Shown here in pieces: positions 1-6,890 of a stretch of DNA of 18,962 bases. Origin of the DNA: an uncultured Angelakisella sp. (lineage in GTDB: Bacteria; Bacillota; Clostridia; Oscillospirales; Ruminococcaceae); NCBI GenBank assembly GCA_910585525.1, contig CAJUFR010000040.1:1-18962 (forward strand), read 5' to 3'. Below the pieces are notes generated by a model, which ran no database searches, was not told where the DNA came from, and worked only from the letters and a program-made list of their open reading frames with translations. The position numbers and the translations under genes were made by a program. Numbering within the stretch: the first letter of the stretch is position 1; every line of letters starts with the position of its first letter.

Positions 1-55
1 AAAAGAGGGGCTTTTAGCCCCCCTTTTCACACTTTTTCCCCCTCTTGACCGACAG
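1..55. repeat. Dispersed repeat R1, copy 1 (hairpin)
   Basis: Near-identical to 10665-10720. The left part folds as a hairpin (1-11 with 17-27, one A-C mismatch), followed by a pyrimidine-rich tail and the conserved end TCTTGACCGACAG. The innermost pair is C-G here and T-A in the other copy, so pairing is kept although sequence differs. The left end may be cut by the window edge. It is noncoding; function is unknown. Confidence 0.75.
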
Positions 56-78
56 CCCATGTCTCCAGGCACCCGCTA
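52..78. repeat. Dispersed repeat R2, copy 1
   Basis: Matches 10094-10120: an 8-base block ACAGCCCA, three variable bases, then the 16-base block CTCCAGGCACCCGCTA. It directly follows R1. No function is recognised; it looks like part of a species-specific intergenic repeat family. Confidence 0.7.
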
Positions 79-90
79 AAAACCCCCCAC

Positions 91-122
91 AAAAGTAAGC
101 CCCCCTCAAAAGAGGGGGGCTT
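91..122 (-). terminator. Terminator after tRNA-Gly
   Basis: An 11-bp perfect stem (97-107 with 112-122, AAAA loop on the plus strand) lies about 30 bases beyond the 3' end of tRNA-Gly. On the minus strand it is followed closely by TTTT, as expected for an intrinsic terminator. Confidence 0.7.
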
Positions 123-150
123 GCAGGGCGTGCCCGCGGGGGCACCCCGC
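122..150. repeat. Dispersed repeat R3, copy 1 (hairpin)
   Basis: Agrees at 26 of 29 positions with 10191-10219. The 3' part forms a hairpin, GCGGGG-GCA-CCCCGC. Two of the three differences are a G-C to C-G exchange within the same base pair, so the stem is preserved. It lies between tRNA-Gly and its terminator and would be transcribed with the tRNA. Confidence 0.65.
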
Positions 151-224
151 TGGAGCGGATGACGGGAATCGAACCCGCGTGACCAGCTTGGGAAGCTGGA
201 ATTCTGCCATTGAACTACATCCGC
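151..224 (-). tRNA. tRNA-Gly (anticodon CCC)
   Basis: On the minus strand the sequence begins GCGGATGTAGTTCAATGG and ends with an encoded CCA. The 7-bp acceptor stem GCGGATG/CATCCGC is perfect. The anticodon arm is CCAGC-TTCCCAA-GCTGG, giving anticodon CCC (glycine, GGG codons). The T arm is GCGGG-TTCGATT-CCCGT. Length is 74 nt including CCA. Confidence 0.95.
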
Positions 225-241
225 ACGGGGACAACAATGAT

Positions 242-270
242 ATTATCTCTCAAACCGGCGGAAAAGTCAA
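242..270 (-). promoter_or_regulatory. Promoter of tRNA-Gly
   Basis: On the minus strand, TTGACT (265-270), a 17-base spacer and GATAAT (242-247) form a good sigma-A type promoter. It sits about 18 bases before the first base of the tRNA. Confidence 0.75.
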
Positions 271-526
271 GATGGGGAGGAAAATTTTTTTCTCCTCCCC
301 GCCGTCTTTCTGTTTTTCATACCCCTGTCCCACCCTCGCTGCCCCGGGACCGGCGCCTGGTGGTGCGGTGTGCCCGAAAAAATGGTGCCAGTGTGCTCTG
401 TGCTGGGCCTTTGGAAAAGCCGGGATTCGGACCCGATGCGTGCCCCGAACACATTACCATGGCGCGGCTCATTCTCAGCCGCAAGAGATGGCGCCCGCCC
501 CCCGGAGCAGCTACCAGCCGGTGATG
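271..526. other. Gene-free stretch with hairpins
   Basis: No credible gene is seen here. It holds a hairpin GGGGAGGA/TCCTCCCC (274-281 with 293-300) just upstream of the tRNA-Gly promoter. A weak 4-bp stem at 387-404 is followed on the minus strand by six T (377-382), a possible weak terminator for the DIP1984 gene. At 421-480 a tRNA-like segment on the minus strand has a T-arm-like hairpin but no complete cloverleaf. Confidence 0.4.
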
Positions 527-982
527 CTACTCCTTCAACTCGATGGTCCAGTTGAGGCCCTGGAGCCTCACATCCAACTCCCGCAGCTGCCGGGAAAGGG
601 CGTCCACCTGCTTTTGCAGCTCCGGCACCTTGACGGTGCTGCGGACCTTGATCTCCCCCCGGGTGGAGCGGTTCACCAGGGAACTGGCGCAGGCCAGGAA
701 GTCCCGAAGGACCTCCACCTTGCGGCTCAGACAGTCCCGCCTGGACAGCAGCGCCGTGATGCTGCCGCCCTCCGGCAGGGGGGCGCTGTTGGTGAGGTTG
801 ATCCGGGTGATCAGGTCCTCCAGCTGGGCCATCACCCCGTCCAGTTCGGTCAGCAACTCCCGGGGGTCCTCGGCGGGGGATTCCCCCTCCTGGACCTTGG
901 CGTTGTTGTTGAGACGGGCGTGGAGTTGGGCGGCCCGCTTTTGCAGGTCCCCCCGCAGGGTCAGCGCTTCGGCTAGCTTCAT
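527..982 (-). CDS. DIP1984 family protein
   Basis: A 151-residue soluble, charged, largely helical protein. It matches the DIP1984 family by its opening MKLAEALTLRGDLQKR, the central AKVQEGE and EDPRELL segments, the INLTNS motif, and the closing RELDVRLQGLNWTIEL. These are recalled family features, not a database hit. The biochemical role of the family is not established. Heptad-like leucine spacing suggests a helical bundle. The ATG at 982 has AAGGAGG about 11 bases upstream. It is the last gene of a minus-strand cluster and starts 26 bp after the potassium channel gene, so the two are probably co-transcribed. Confidence 0.8.
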   Translation of the reverse strand: MKLAEALTLRGDLQKRAAQLHARLNNNAKVQEGESPAEDPRELLTELDGVMAQLEDLITRINLTNSAPLPEGGSITALLSRRDCLSRKVEVLRDFLACASSLVNRSTRGEIKVRSTVKVPELQKQVDALSRQLRELDVRLQGLNWTIELKE

Positions 983-1008
983 GGATGGTACCCTCCTTAC
1001 TAGATAAT

Positions 1009-2385
1009 TTATCCGATCAGGATCCGCCCCGAGGGCAGGACCTCCTTCTTCCCGCCGCTCTTCATGGCCAGGGCCAGGGCCAGGGAGAGCAGCCCCACAC
1101 GGCCCAGGAACATGTTGAGGATCAGCACGATCTTGCTAAGGGGCCCCGCCGCCCCGGAGATGCCCACCGACAGGCCCACGGTGGCGAAGGCGGAGGTCTC
1201 CTCGAACACCACGTCGATGGCGTCGAACCGCCCCCCCATGGCCAGAAGGATCGCCAAGGTGGAGGCCGCCACGATGAGGATGCCCATGGAGAGGAGGGAC
1301 AGCGCCCGGTAGACCGCCTGCTTCTCCACCTTCCGCCGCTGGATGATGGTGTCCTCCTCCCCACGGAGGACGCAGAGGACGGTCATCACCACCACCGCAA
1401 CGGTGGTGATCTTGATGCCGCCGCCGGTGCCGGCGGGGGCGGCGCCCACGAACATCAGCAGGACCGAGAGGAACTTGGACTCCCCGGTGAGGGCGGCCAG
1501 GTCCACGGTGTTGAACCCCGCCGTCCGGCAGCTGACCGAGTGGAAGAGGGCGGCGTTGAGTTTCCCCCCCAGGGAGAGGGGCCCCAGGGTGCCGGGGTTG
1601 CTCCACTCCAGCAGCAGGAAAGCGAAAAAGCCCAGCAGCAGCAGCGCCCCGGTAAGGCGCAGCACCAGCCAGGTGTGGAGGGTGACGGTACGGGTCCTGC
1701 GCCAGCGGAGCAGGTCGTCCCACACCACGAAGCCCAGCCCCCCCAGGATGACCAGCAGCATCACCGGCAGCGTCACCGCCCAGTTCTCGGTGAAGGCGGT
1801 GAGGGAGGAGAAGGGGGTCCCCTCCTGCCCCATCAGGTCGAAGCCGGCGTTGCAGAAGGCGGAGACGGAGGTAAAGACCGAGTTGACGGCCCCCTCCTGG
1901 AGCCCCATCCTGGGGATGAAGGTGCAGGCCAGGGCGGCGGCCCCCAGCAGTTCCACCAGCAGGGTGCCGATGATGACGGTGCGCAGCATATGCCGCACCC
2001 CGGCGAAGGAATCGCTGTTCACCGATTCCTTGGCCAGGTCGGCGGTGTGCAGCCCCATCCTGCGCCCCACCAGGACGTTGAAAAAGGAGCCCATGGTCAC
2101 CAGCCCCAGCCCCCCCACCTGGATGAGGACCAGGATGATCCCCTGGCCGACGCCGGACCAGTGGCTCCAGGTATCGTAGACCACCAGCCCGGTGACGCAG
2201 GTGGCGGAGGTGGCGGTGAAGAGGGCGTCCAGGGGCGGGGTGAACCGCCCGGAGCGGGCGGAGAAGGGCATCATCAGCAGCAGCGTCCCCACCGCGATGA
2301 TGAGCAGAAAGCTGAGGCAGATGGTGCGGGCGGGGTTGCGGGCGAGCCTCCCTCCCCCCATCCCGGCAGGCGGACGGTTAAACAT
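1009..2385 (-). CDS. TrkH/KtrB family potassium uptake channel subunit
   Basis: A 458-residue integral membrane protein, the K+-translocating subunit of a Ktr/Trk system. The four pore-loop filter segments are visible: SATCVTGL (about 60-67), SAFCNAGF (175-182), SCRTAGFN (285-292) and SAFATVGLS (398-406). Each keeps the filter glycine. The size and short N-terminus fit KtrB more than the longer proteobacterial TrkH. The chosen ATG at 2385 has AAAGGAGG at optimal distance; upstream in-frame codons belong to a longer open frame without coding character. The regulatory partner (KtrA/TrkA, an NAD/ATP-binding protein) is not in the window. It lies between the NUDIX gene (37 bp upstream) and the DIP1984 gene. 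Confidence 0.93.
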   Translation of the reverse strand: MFNRPPAGMGGGRLARNPARTICLSFLLIIAVGTLLLMMPFSARSGRFTPPLDALFTATSATCVTGLVVYDTWSHWSGVGQGIILVLIQVGGLGLVTMGSFFNVLVGRRMGLHTADLAKESVNSDSFAGVRHMLRTVIIGTLLVELLGAAALACTFIPRMGLQEGAVNSVFTSVSAFCNAGFDLMGQEGTPFSSLTAFTENWAVTLPVMLLVILGGLGFVVWDDLLRWRRTRTVTLHTWLVLRLTGALLLLGFFAFLLLEWSNPGTLGPLSLGGKLNAALFHSVSCRTAGFNTVDLAALTGESKFLSVLLMFVGAAPAGTGGGIKITTVAVVVMTVLCVLRGEEDTIIQRRKVEKQAVYRALSLLSMGILIVAASTLAILLAMGGRFDAIDVVFEETSAFATVGLSVGISGAAGPLSKIVLILNMFLGRVGLLSLALALAMKSGGKKEVLPSGRILIG

Positions 2386-2422
2386 GATGTCTCCTCCTTT
2401 GGCGCTGGTGTGGGGGGCGGTC

Positions 2423-2890
2423 CTACCGGCCGGGCCGCCTGCCGGGGCGGCGGTAGGGGCGGCGGCGGGCGGATGGCTCCTCCGGCAGGCCCAGCCGCCG
2501 TTTGGCCAGGCGGATGAGCCGCTTGTCGTTGGCAAAGGTCACCAGGCCGGCGGCCTCCAGGAGGGGGGTCCATATCAGTTCGCTGATCTCCTCCTCCTGG
2601 GGCACCAGTTCATCCCCCAGGGCCTCCCCCAGGAAGTAGACCACCTGCTTCTTCACCCCGGGCTTGGGGAAATACTCCACGCTCTCCCGGAAGCCGTCCA
2701 GCAGCCGGATGGCCAGGCCGGTCTCCTCCCGGACCTCCCGCAGGGCGGTCTGCCGCTCGCTCTCCCCGGCCTCCACGTGGCCCTTGGGGAAGGACCAGTG
2801 GCCGCCAAACCGGTGGCGGAGCAGCACCAGATCAAAGTTTTCTCCGTTTTTGCGGACGACCAGGGCTCCGCAGGATTTTTCTCGTTTCAT
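2423..2890 (-). CDS. NUDIX hydrolase (diadenosine polyphosphate hydrolase-like)
   Basis: A 155-residue protein with a complete Nudix box at residues 37-59: G37, E43, R51-E52, E55-E56 and G58 fit GX5EX7REUXEEXGU. The preceding FGGHWSFPKGHVE resembles bis(5'-nucleosyl)-tetraphosphatase members. It would hydrolyse a nucleoside diphosphate linked to another moiety; the exact substrate is unknown. The C-terminus is an unusual Arg/Pro-rich basic tail (last ~18 residues). I chose the ATG at 2890, with AAAGGAAG 11 bases upstream, rather than a TTG 39 bases earlier that adds an Ala-rich stretch and lacks a good ribosome site. It is the first gene of the cluster with the potassium channel. Confidence 0.88.
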   Translation of the reverse strand: MKREKSCGALVVRKNGENFDLVLLRHRFGGHWSFPKGHVEAGESERQTALREVREETGLAIRLLDGFRESVEYFPKPGVKKQVVYFLGEALGDELVPQEEEISELIWTPLLEAAGLVTFANDKRLIRLAKRRLGLPEEPSARRRPYRRPGRRPGR

Positions 2891-2929
2891 ATCATCAATC
2901 GCTTCCTTTTCTGCCGCAGCGGCGGCCAA

Positions 2930-3060
2930 GGCCGGCTCCCGTTTTTTCTCCCCCGCCGGGGCAGGGGAGGGCCGGTCTTGCTCAATACATTACTAATATA
3001 CCATTTTTGGCAGAAAAATAAAAGTCCCCCGGCGCAGTTTTTGGCCGGGGCCCGGCGGAA
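2930..3060. other. Intergenic region between NUDIX gene and tRNA-Arg promoter
   Basis: Divergent spacer with an AT-rich core around 2985-3020. On the minus strand TATATT near 2995 could be a -10 for the NUDIX operon, but no convincing -35 is seen. No gene is visible. Confidence 0.3.
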
Positions 3061-3089
3061 TTGACAAAGCCCGGGGGGCGTGCTAAAAT
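3061..3089 (+). promoter_or_regulatory. Promoter of tRNA-Arg
   Basis: A perfect TTGACA (3061-3066), a 17-base spacer and TAAAAT (3084-3089) lie 26 bases before the tRNA. This is a strong sigma-A type promoter. Confidence 0.9.
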
Positions 3090-3115
3090 AGGAGGGCTTT
3101 AGAGGAGCGTCGTCT

Positions 3116-3190
3116 GCCCCTGTAGTTAAATGGATATAACAAACCCCTCCTAAGGGTTAGTTGTGAGTTCGATCCTCGCCGGGGGTGCCA
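3116..3190 (+). tRNA. tRNA-Arg (anticodon CCT)
   Basis: A 75-nt tRNA starting GCCCCTGTAGTTAAATGG and ending in an encoded CCA. The anticodon arm AACCC-CTCCTAA-GGGTT gives anticodon CCT (arginine, AGG). The T arm has GTGAG-TTCGATC-CTCGC. The acceptor stem contains two G-T wobble pairs (G1 with T72, T6 with G67). Confidence 0.93.
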
Positions 3191-3191
3191 G

Positions 3192-3240
3192 AAAACCACC
3201 GTCATGGGCTGTTTTGTGCAGTTTGTGGCGGTGGTTTTTT
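3192..3240 (+). terminator. Terminator of tRNA-Arg
   Basis: The inverted repeat AAAACCACCG (3192-3201) / CGGTGGTTTT (3229-3238) ends in a run of six T. It starts right after the tRNA CCA end. Confidence 0.8.
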
Positions 3241-3253
3241 GCTTTGGTCTCAT

Positions 3254-3293
3254 AAAAAGGGCGGCGGGACAGTCAACACCTGTCCCGCCGCCC
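3254..3293 (-). terminator. Terminator of valS
   Basis: A perfect 13-bp GC-rich stem (3259-3271 with 3281-3293, 9-base loop) is followed on the minus strand by TTTTT. It lies 10 bases past the valS stop codon. Confidence 0.93.
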
Positions 3294-3302
3294 TGGCTCA
3301 TT

Positions 3303-5933
3303 TTATCCCAGCGCCGCGATAGACTCCTCCAGCTTTGCCAGATGCTGCTGGCTCACCTGGATCTTCTTCCGCTCGGCCTCCACCACCTGGGCGGGGGCCT
3401 TAGCCACAAAGGCCTGGTTTTGCAGCTTCTTTTCCACAAAGGCGATGTCGCTGAGGCACTTCTCCTTCTCCTTTTGCAGCCGGGCCAGTTCCTTTTCCCG
3501 GTCGATCAGCTGCTCCATGGGGATGTAGGCCTTGGCCGCCGGTGTCACCACCTGCACCGCCCCGGGGAGGTCGAACCTCTCCCCCACCTCCACCGACTGG
3601 GCCGAGGCCAGCCGCTCCAGGAAGGGGGCGCCATCCCGGAACACCCCTGTCTCCGCTGTCTCGATGTAGACCTTGGCCTTCTTGGCCGGGGGGATGTTCA
3701 TCTCCGCCCGCTGGTTACGGATGGCCTTGATGATGTCCATCACCTTCTGGAAGTCCGCCTCCTCCCGGGCGAAGGAGAGGGCCGGGTCGTAGACCGGCCA
3801 CTTGGCCACCATGATGCTGGGACCCTCCCCGGCGTGGGGCAGCGACTGCCAGATCTCCTCGGTGATAAAGGGCATGAAGGGGTGCAGCAGCTTCAGGGTA
3901 TTTCCCAGGACATACACCAGCACCTGCTGGACGCTCCGGGCCTTGTCGCCACCGGCCTGGAGGCGGGTCTTGGCAAGTTCGATGTACCAGTCACAGAACA
4001 CGTCCCAGATGAAGTCGTACAGCTTCTGCACCGCGATGCCCAGTTCAAACCGCTCCAGGTTGTCGGTGACCTCCTTCACCAGGGTGTTGTAGAGGCTCAC
4101 CACCCACTTGTCCTCGGTCTCCAGCGTCTCCGGCAGCCGGGAGACGGTGATGCTCTCGTCCAGGTTCATCAGCAGGAACCGGCTGGCGTTCCATATCTTG
4201 TTGGCGAAGTTCCGGCTGGCCTTCACCTTCTCGTCGGAAAAGCGCATGTCGTTGCCGGGGCTGTTCCCGGTGGCCAGGGCGAACCGCAGGGTGTCGGCGC
4301 CGTACTGCTGGATGATTTCCAGGGGGTCGATGCCGTTGCCCAGGGATTTGGACATCTTCCGCCCCTGGGCGTCCCGGACCAGGCCGTGGATGAGGACGGT
4401 GTCGAAGGGGGTCTTGCCCATCTGCTCGCAGCCGGAGAAGATCATCCGGGCCACCCAGAAGAAGATGATATCGTACGCGGTGACCAGGGTGTTGGTGGGG
4501 TAGAAGTATTTCAGTTCCGGGGTCTCCTCCGGCCAGCCCAGGGTGGAAAAGGGCCAGAGGGCGGAGGAGAACCAGGTATCCAGGGTGTCGGGGTCCTGCT
4601 CCAGCTTCCCGCTGCCGCATTTGGGGCAGGCATGGGGGGCCTCCCGGGCCACCATGACCTCACCGCAGTCCTGGCAGTACCAGGCAGGGATGCGGTGGCC
4701 CCACCACAGCTGGCGGCTGATGCACCAGTCCTTGATGTTCTCCATCCAGTGGAAGTAGGTCTTGCCGAACCGCTCCGGGACGAATTTGGTCTCGCCGCTC
4801 TTTACCGCTTCAATAGCGGGCTTTGCCAAAGGCTCCATCTTCACGAACCACTGCTTGGAGACAAGGGGCTCCACAGTGGTGCCGCAGCGATAGCAGCAGC
4901 CCACGTTGTGGCTGTAGTCCTCCACCCGCACCAGGTACCCCGCCGCCTCCAGGTCGGCCACGATGGCCTTCCGGGCGGCGTAGCGGTCCATCCCGGCGTA
5001 TTTCCCGCCGTTCTGGTTGATGGTGCCGTCCCCGTTCATGATGTTGATCACCGGCAGGCCGTGGCGCAGGCCCACCTCAAAGTCGTTGGGGTCGTGGGCG
5101 GGGGTGATCTTGACACAGCCTGTCCCGAAGTCCTTCTCCACGTAGGGGTCGGCAACAAGGGGGATCTCCTTGCCCACCAGGGGGAGGAGCAGCATTTTGC
5201 CCACCAGGTGGGCATACCGCTCGTCCTCCGGGTCAACGGCCACGGCGGTGTCCCCCAGCATCGTCTCCGGCCGGGTGGTGGCCACCTCGATATACTGGCC
5301 CTCCATCCCCACGATGGGATACCGGATATGCCAGAAGTGGCCCGCCTGGTCCTCGTACTCCACCTCGGCGTCGGAGATGGAGGTGAGGCAGTGGGGGCAC
5401 CAGTTGATGATCCGCTCCCCCCGGTAGATGAGCCCCTTCTCGTAGAGGCGGCAGAACACCTCGTTCACCGCCCTGTTGCAGCCCTCGTCCAGGGTGAACC
5501 GCTCCCGCTCCCAGTCGCAGGAGGAGCCCAGCTTCTTCAGCTGCTCCACGATGCGGCCGCCGTATTTCTCCTTCCAGGCCCAGGCCCGTTCCAGGAACTT
5601 CTCCCGGCCCAGTTCCTCCTTGGTCAGCCCCTCCTCCTCCATGGCGGCCACGATCTTGGCCTCGGTGGCGATGGAGGCGTGGTCGGTGCCGGGGAGCCAG
5701 AGGGCGCTGCGCCCCTGCATCCGCCGCCAGCGGATGAGGACATCCTGGAGGGTCTGGTCCAGGGCGTGGCCCATGTGCAGCTGACCGGTGATGTTGGGGG
5801 GCGGGATGACGATGGTGTAGGGTTCCTTTTCCGGGTCTACCTCGGCGTGGAAGAAGTTCCCCTCCTGCCAGAAGGCGTAGGTGCGGTCCTCCACCGAACC
5901 GGGGTCGTAGACCTTTGCAAGCTCTCGTGCCAT
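3303..5933 (-). CDS. valS: Valine--tRNA ligase
   Basis: An 876-residue class I aminoacyl-tRNA synthetase that charges tRNA-Val with valine in the cytoplasm. The HIGH signature is HMGH at residues 53-56, after PPPNITGQL. The KMSKS loop is GRKMSKSLGN near residue 526. The CP1 editing domain carries TTRPETMLGDTAV near residue 220, which clears mischarged threonine in this family. Zinc-binding pairs CQDC and CPKC lie near residues 410-430. The C-terminal ~65 residues are a Lys/Glu-rich coiled coil, typical of ValRS. Length is normal and all domains are present. The ATG at 5933 follows AAAGGAG. It is a single-gene unit with its own promoter, T-box leader and terminator. Confidence 0.98.
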   Translation of the reverse strand: MARELAKVYDPGSVEDRTYAFWQEGNFFHAEVDPEKEPYTIVIPPPNITGQLHMGHALDQTLQDVLIRWRRMQGRSALWLPGTDHASIATEAKIVAAMEEEGLTKEELGREKFLERAWAWKEKYGGRIVEQLKKLGSSCDWERERFTLDEGCNRAVNEVFCRLYEKGLIYRGERIINWCPHCLTSISDAEVEYEDQAGHFWHIRYPIVGMEGQYIEVATTRPETMLGDTAVAVDPEDERYAHLVGKMLLLPLVGKEIPLVADPYVEKDFGTGCVKITPAHDPNDFEVGLRHGLPVINIMNGDGTINQNGGKYAGMDRYAARKAIVADLEAAGYLVRVEDYSHNVGCCYRCGTTVEPLVSKQWFVKMEPLAKPAIEAVKSGETKFVPERFGKTYFHWMENIKDWCISRQLWWGHRIPAWYCQDCGEVMVAREAPHACPKCGSGKLEQDPDTLDTWFSSALWPFSTLGWPEETPELKYFYPTNTLVTAYDIIFFWVARMIFSGCEQMGKTPFDTVLIHGLVRDAQGRKMSKSLGNGIDPLEIIQQYGADTLRFALATGNSPGNDMRFSDEKVKASRNFANKIWNASRFLLMNLDESITVSRLPETLETEDKWVVSLYNTLVKEVTDNLERFELGIAVQKLYDFIWDVFCDWYIELAKTRLQAGGDKARSVQQVLVYVLGNTLKLLHPFMPFITEEIWQSLPHAGEGPSIMVAKWPVYDPALSFAREEADFQKVMDIIKAIRNQRAEMNIPPAKKAKVYIETAETGVFRDGAPFLERLASAQSVEVGERFDLPGAVQVVTPAAKAYIPMEQLIDREKELARLQKEKEKCLSDIAFVEKKLQNQAFVAKAPAQVVEAERKKIQVSQQHLAKLEESIAALG

Positions 5934-5977
5934 TTTTTGTAACTCCTTTCGGGGCGTTTTTTACGTACGGGGGATAG

Positions 5978-6332
5978 AAAAAGCCCTGCTGCCCGTTTGG
6001 GCAACAGGGCGCGGACGCGCGGTACCACCTGTTTTCGCGCCCGGCGGACGGGCGCGCGCTTTGGGACCCCTGGTAACGCCGGGGCGGGGCGCCGGGACCT
6101 ACCGGGGATAGGGACCTATATTCACAGCCGTCTGACACAGTCAGGCCAGGTCTTTTTCCGCCCTGCCTGCATCATCCGGCTATGAATACAGGTCCTAGAC
6201 CCTTTGGGGCCGGGACTCGGAGGTGACGCCGCACATCTCCCGCCGCGGCCCTTTCAGCAAAGGGGCCGCTCTCTGTGGGCCGGGGTGGATGGGCTGCTTG
6301 TCCTCGTCAAAGTCGATGGATATTTTCAGTTA
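5978..6332 (-). promoter_or_regulatory. T-box riboswitch leader of valS (Val specifier GTC)
   Basis: On the minus strand the leader contains the T-box core AGGTGGTACCGCG (6018-6030), which pairs with the acceptor end of uncharged tRNA. It is followed by a terminator stem of 12 bp with one wobble (5983-5994 with 5999-6010) and TTTTT (5978-5982). Stem I features are visible: the AGAGAG segment near 6272 and GCTGAAAGG near 6254. The likely specifier is GTC at 6225-6227 (minus strand), followed by A as usual; GTC is a valine codon. Uncharged tRNA-Val would stabilise the antiterminator and allow valS transcription. Confidence 0.93.
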
Positions 6333-6338
6333 CAGGCT

Positions 6339-6367
6339 ATCTTACCACGGAGGAGGTGATTTGTCAA
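6339..6367 (-). promoter_or_regulatory. Promoter of the valS T-box transcript
   Basis: On the minus strand TTGACA (6362-6367), exactly 17 bases, then TAAGAT (6339-6344). This predicts a transcript start near 6332, right before stem I of the T-box. Confidence 0.85.
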
Positions 6368-6471
6368 ATGGGCCGGGACTGATCTTTCCAGGAGTAACCG
6401 GCGGCGGGCGGCTCACAATAAGGGCAAAGGGGGCGTCACGCCCCTGTCAAAAACCAAGGAGGTCATGTTCC

Positions 6472-6768
6472 ATGAAGATCACCATACAGGCTGTGTTCCC
6501 CGGCGGGGAGGAGGCCCGGCTGGCGGCGTCCGCCCTGGCCGCCGCCCAGGGGGGCGGGCTGGACCTTTCCATCTCCACCCACCGGCCGGCGGAGGGGGTG
6601 ACCCGCAAGGCCCCCTTTGCCGCCGTCATGGGGCCGGTCTCCGCCCCCGGCCCCGCCACGGCGGGGACGCTGGTCACCGTCACCTGCTCCCCGGAGCAGG
6701 AGGCCTTCGTCATGGGGGAACTGGCGGCCCTGGGGGCCCGGCGGGTGTGCCAGTGCAACGGGGAATAG
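6472..6768 (+). CDS. Small protein of unknown function
   Basis: A 98-residue protein that I do not recognise. The ATG at 6472 has AAGGAGG with an 8-base spacer, so translation is likely. It is rich in Ala and Gly with no signal peptide or membrane segment. The start MKITIQAVFPGG suggests a beta strand; the C-terminus contains three Cys, one at TCSPEQ and two in the terminal CQCNGE. It is divergent from valS and upstream of the S1-domain gene on the same strand, with 122 bp between them. Codon use matches the GC-rich backbone. Confidence 0.65.
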   Translation: MKITIQAVFPGGEEARLAASALAAAQGGGLDLSISTHRPAEGVTRKAPFAAVMGPVSAPGPATAGTLVTVTCSPEQEAFVMGELAALGARRVCQCNGE

Positions 6769-6802
6769 GATGGCGGCTCCCCGAATAGAATGGAAGTAGC
6801 TG

Positions 6803-6869
6803 CCTGGCGGCCCTTCGCTTCTGCCAGGGATGTAACGGGCCGGTACCCGCGCCGGATGGGCGCCGGCCC
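6803..6869 (+). other. Two hairpins before the S1-domain gene
   Basis: CCTGGC/GCCAGG (6803-6808 with 6823-6828) and GGGCCGG/CCGGCCC (6837-6843 with 6863-6869) lie between the small gene and the S1 gene. Neither is followed by a T run, so they are not clear terminators. They could be leader structures or processing sites. Confidence 0.3.
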
Positions 6870-6890
6870 CACAGAAGAGGAGGACACGCC

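Noticed and set aside
420..482. tRNA-like segment on the minus strand, with a T-arm-like hairpin (CGGG-TCCGAAT-CCCG) and a TTCGGGG loop resembling a proline anticodon arm
   Set aside because: There is no 7-bp acceptor stem or D arm, and the variable region would be only two bases. A decayed tRNA or an unrelated structured RNA remains possible, but the fold is not supported well enough to call.
985..2517. Long plus-strand frame opposite the potassium channel
   Set aside because: It is rich in Gly, Gln, His and Glu, lacks any recognisable domain, and mirrors the TrkH/KtrB gene.
2423..2929. Longer NUDIX protein starting at a TTG at 2929
   Set aside because: It adds an Ala-rich stretch with no ribosome site, while the ATG at 2890 has AAAGGAAG upstream and begins at the usual family N-terminus.
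3204..5942. A 912-codon open frame on the plus strand opposite valS
   Set aside because: Its composition (Leu, Gly, His, Val runs) is the antisense image of a GC-rich gene, and the minus-strand frame encodes a complete ValRS.
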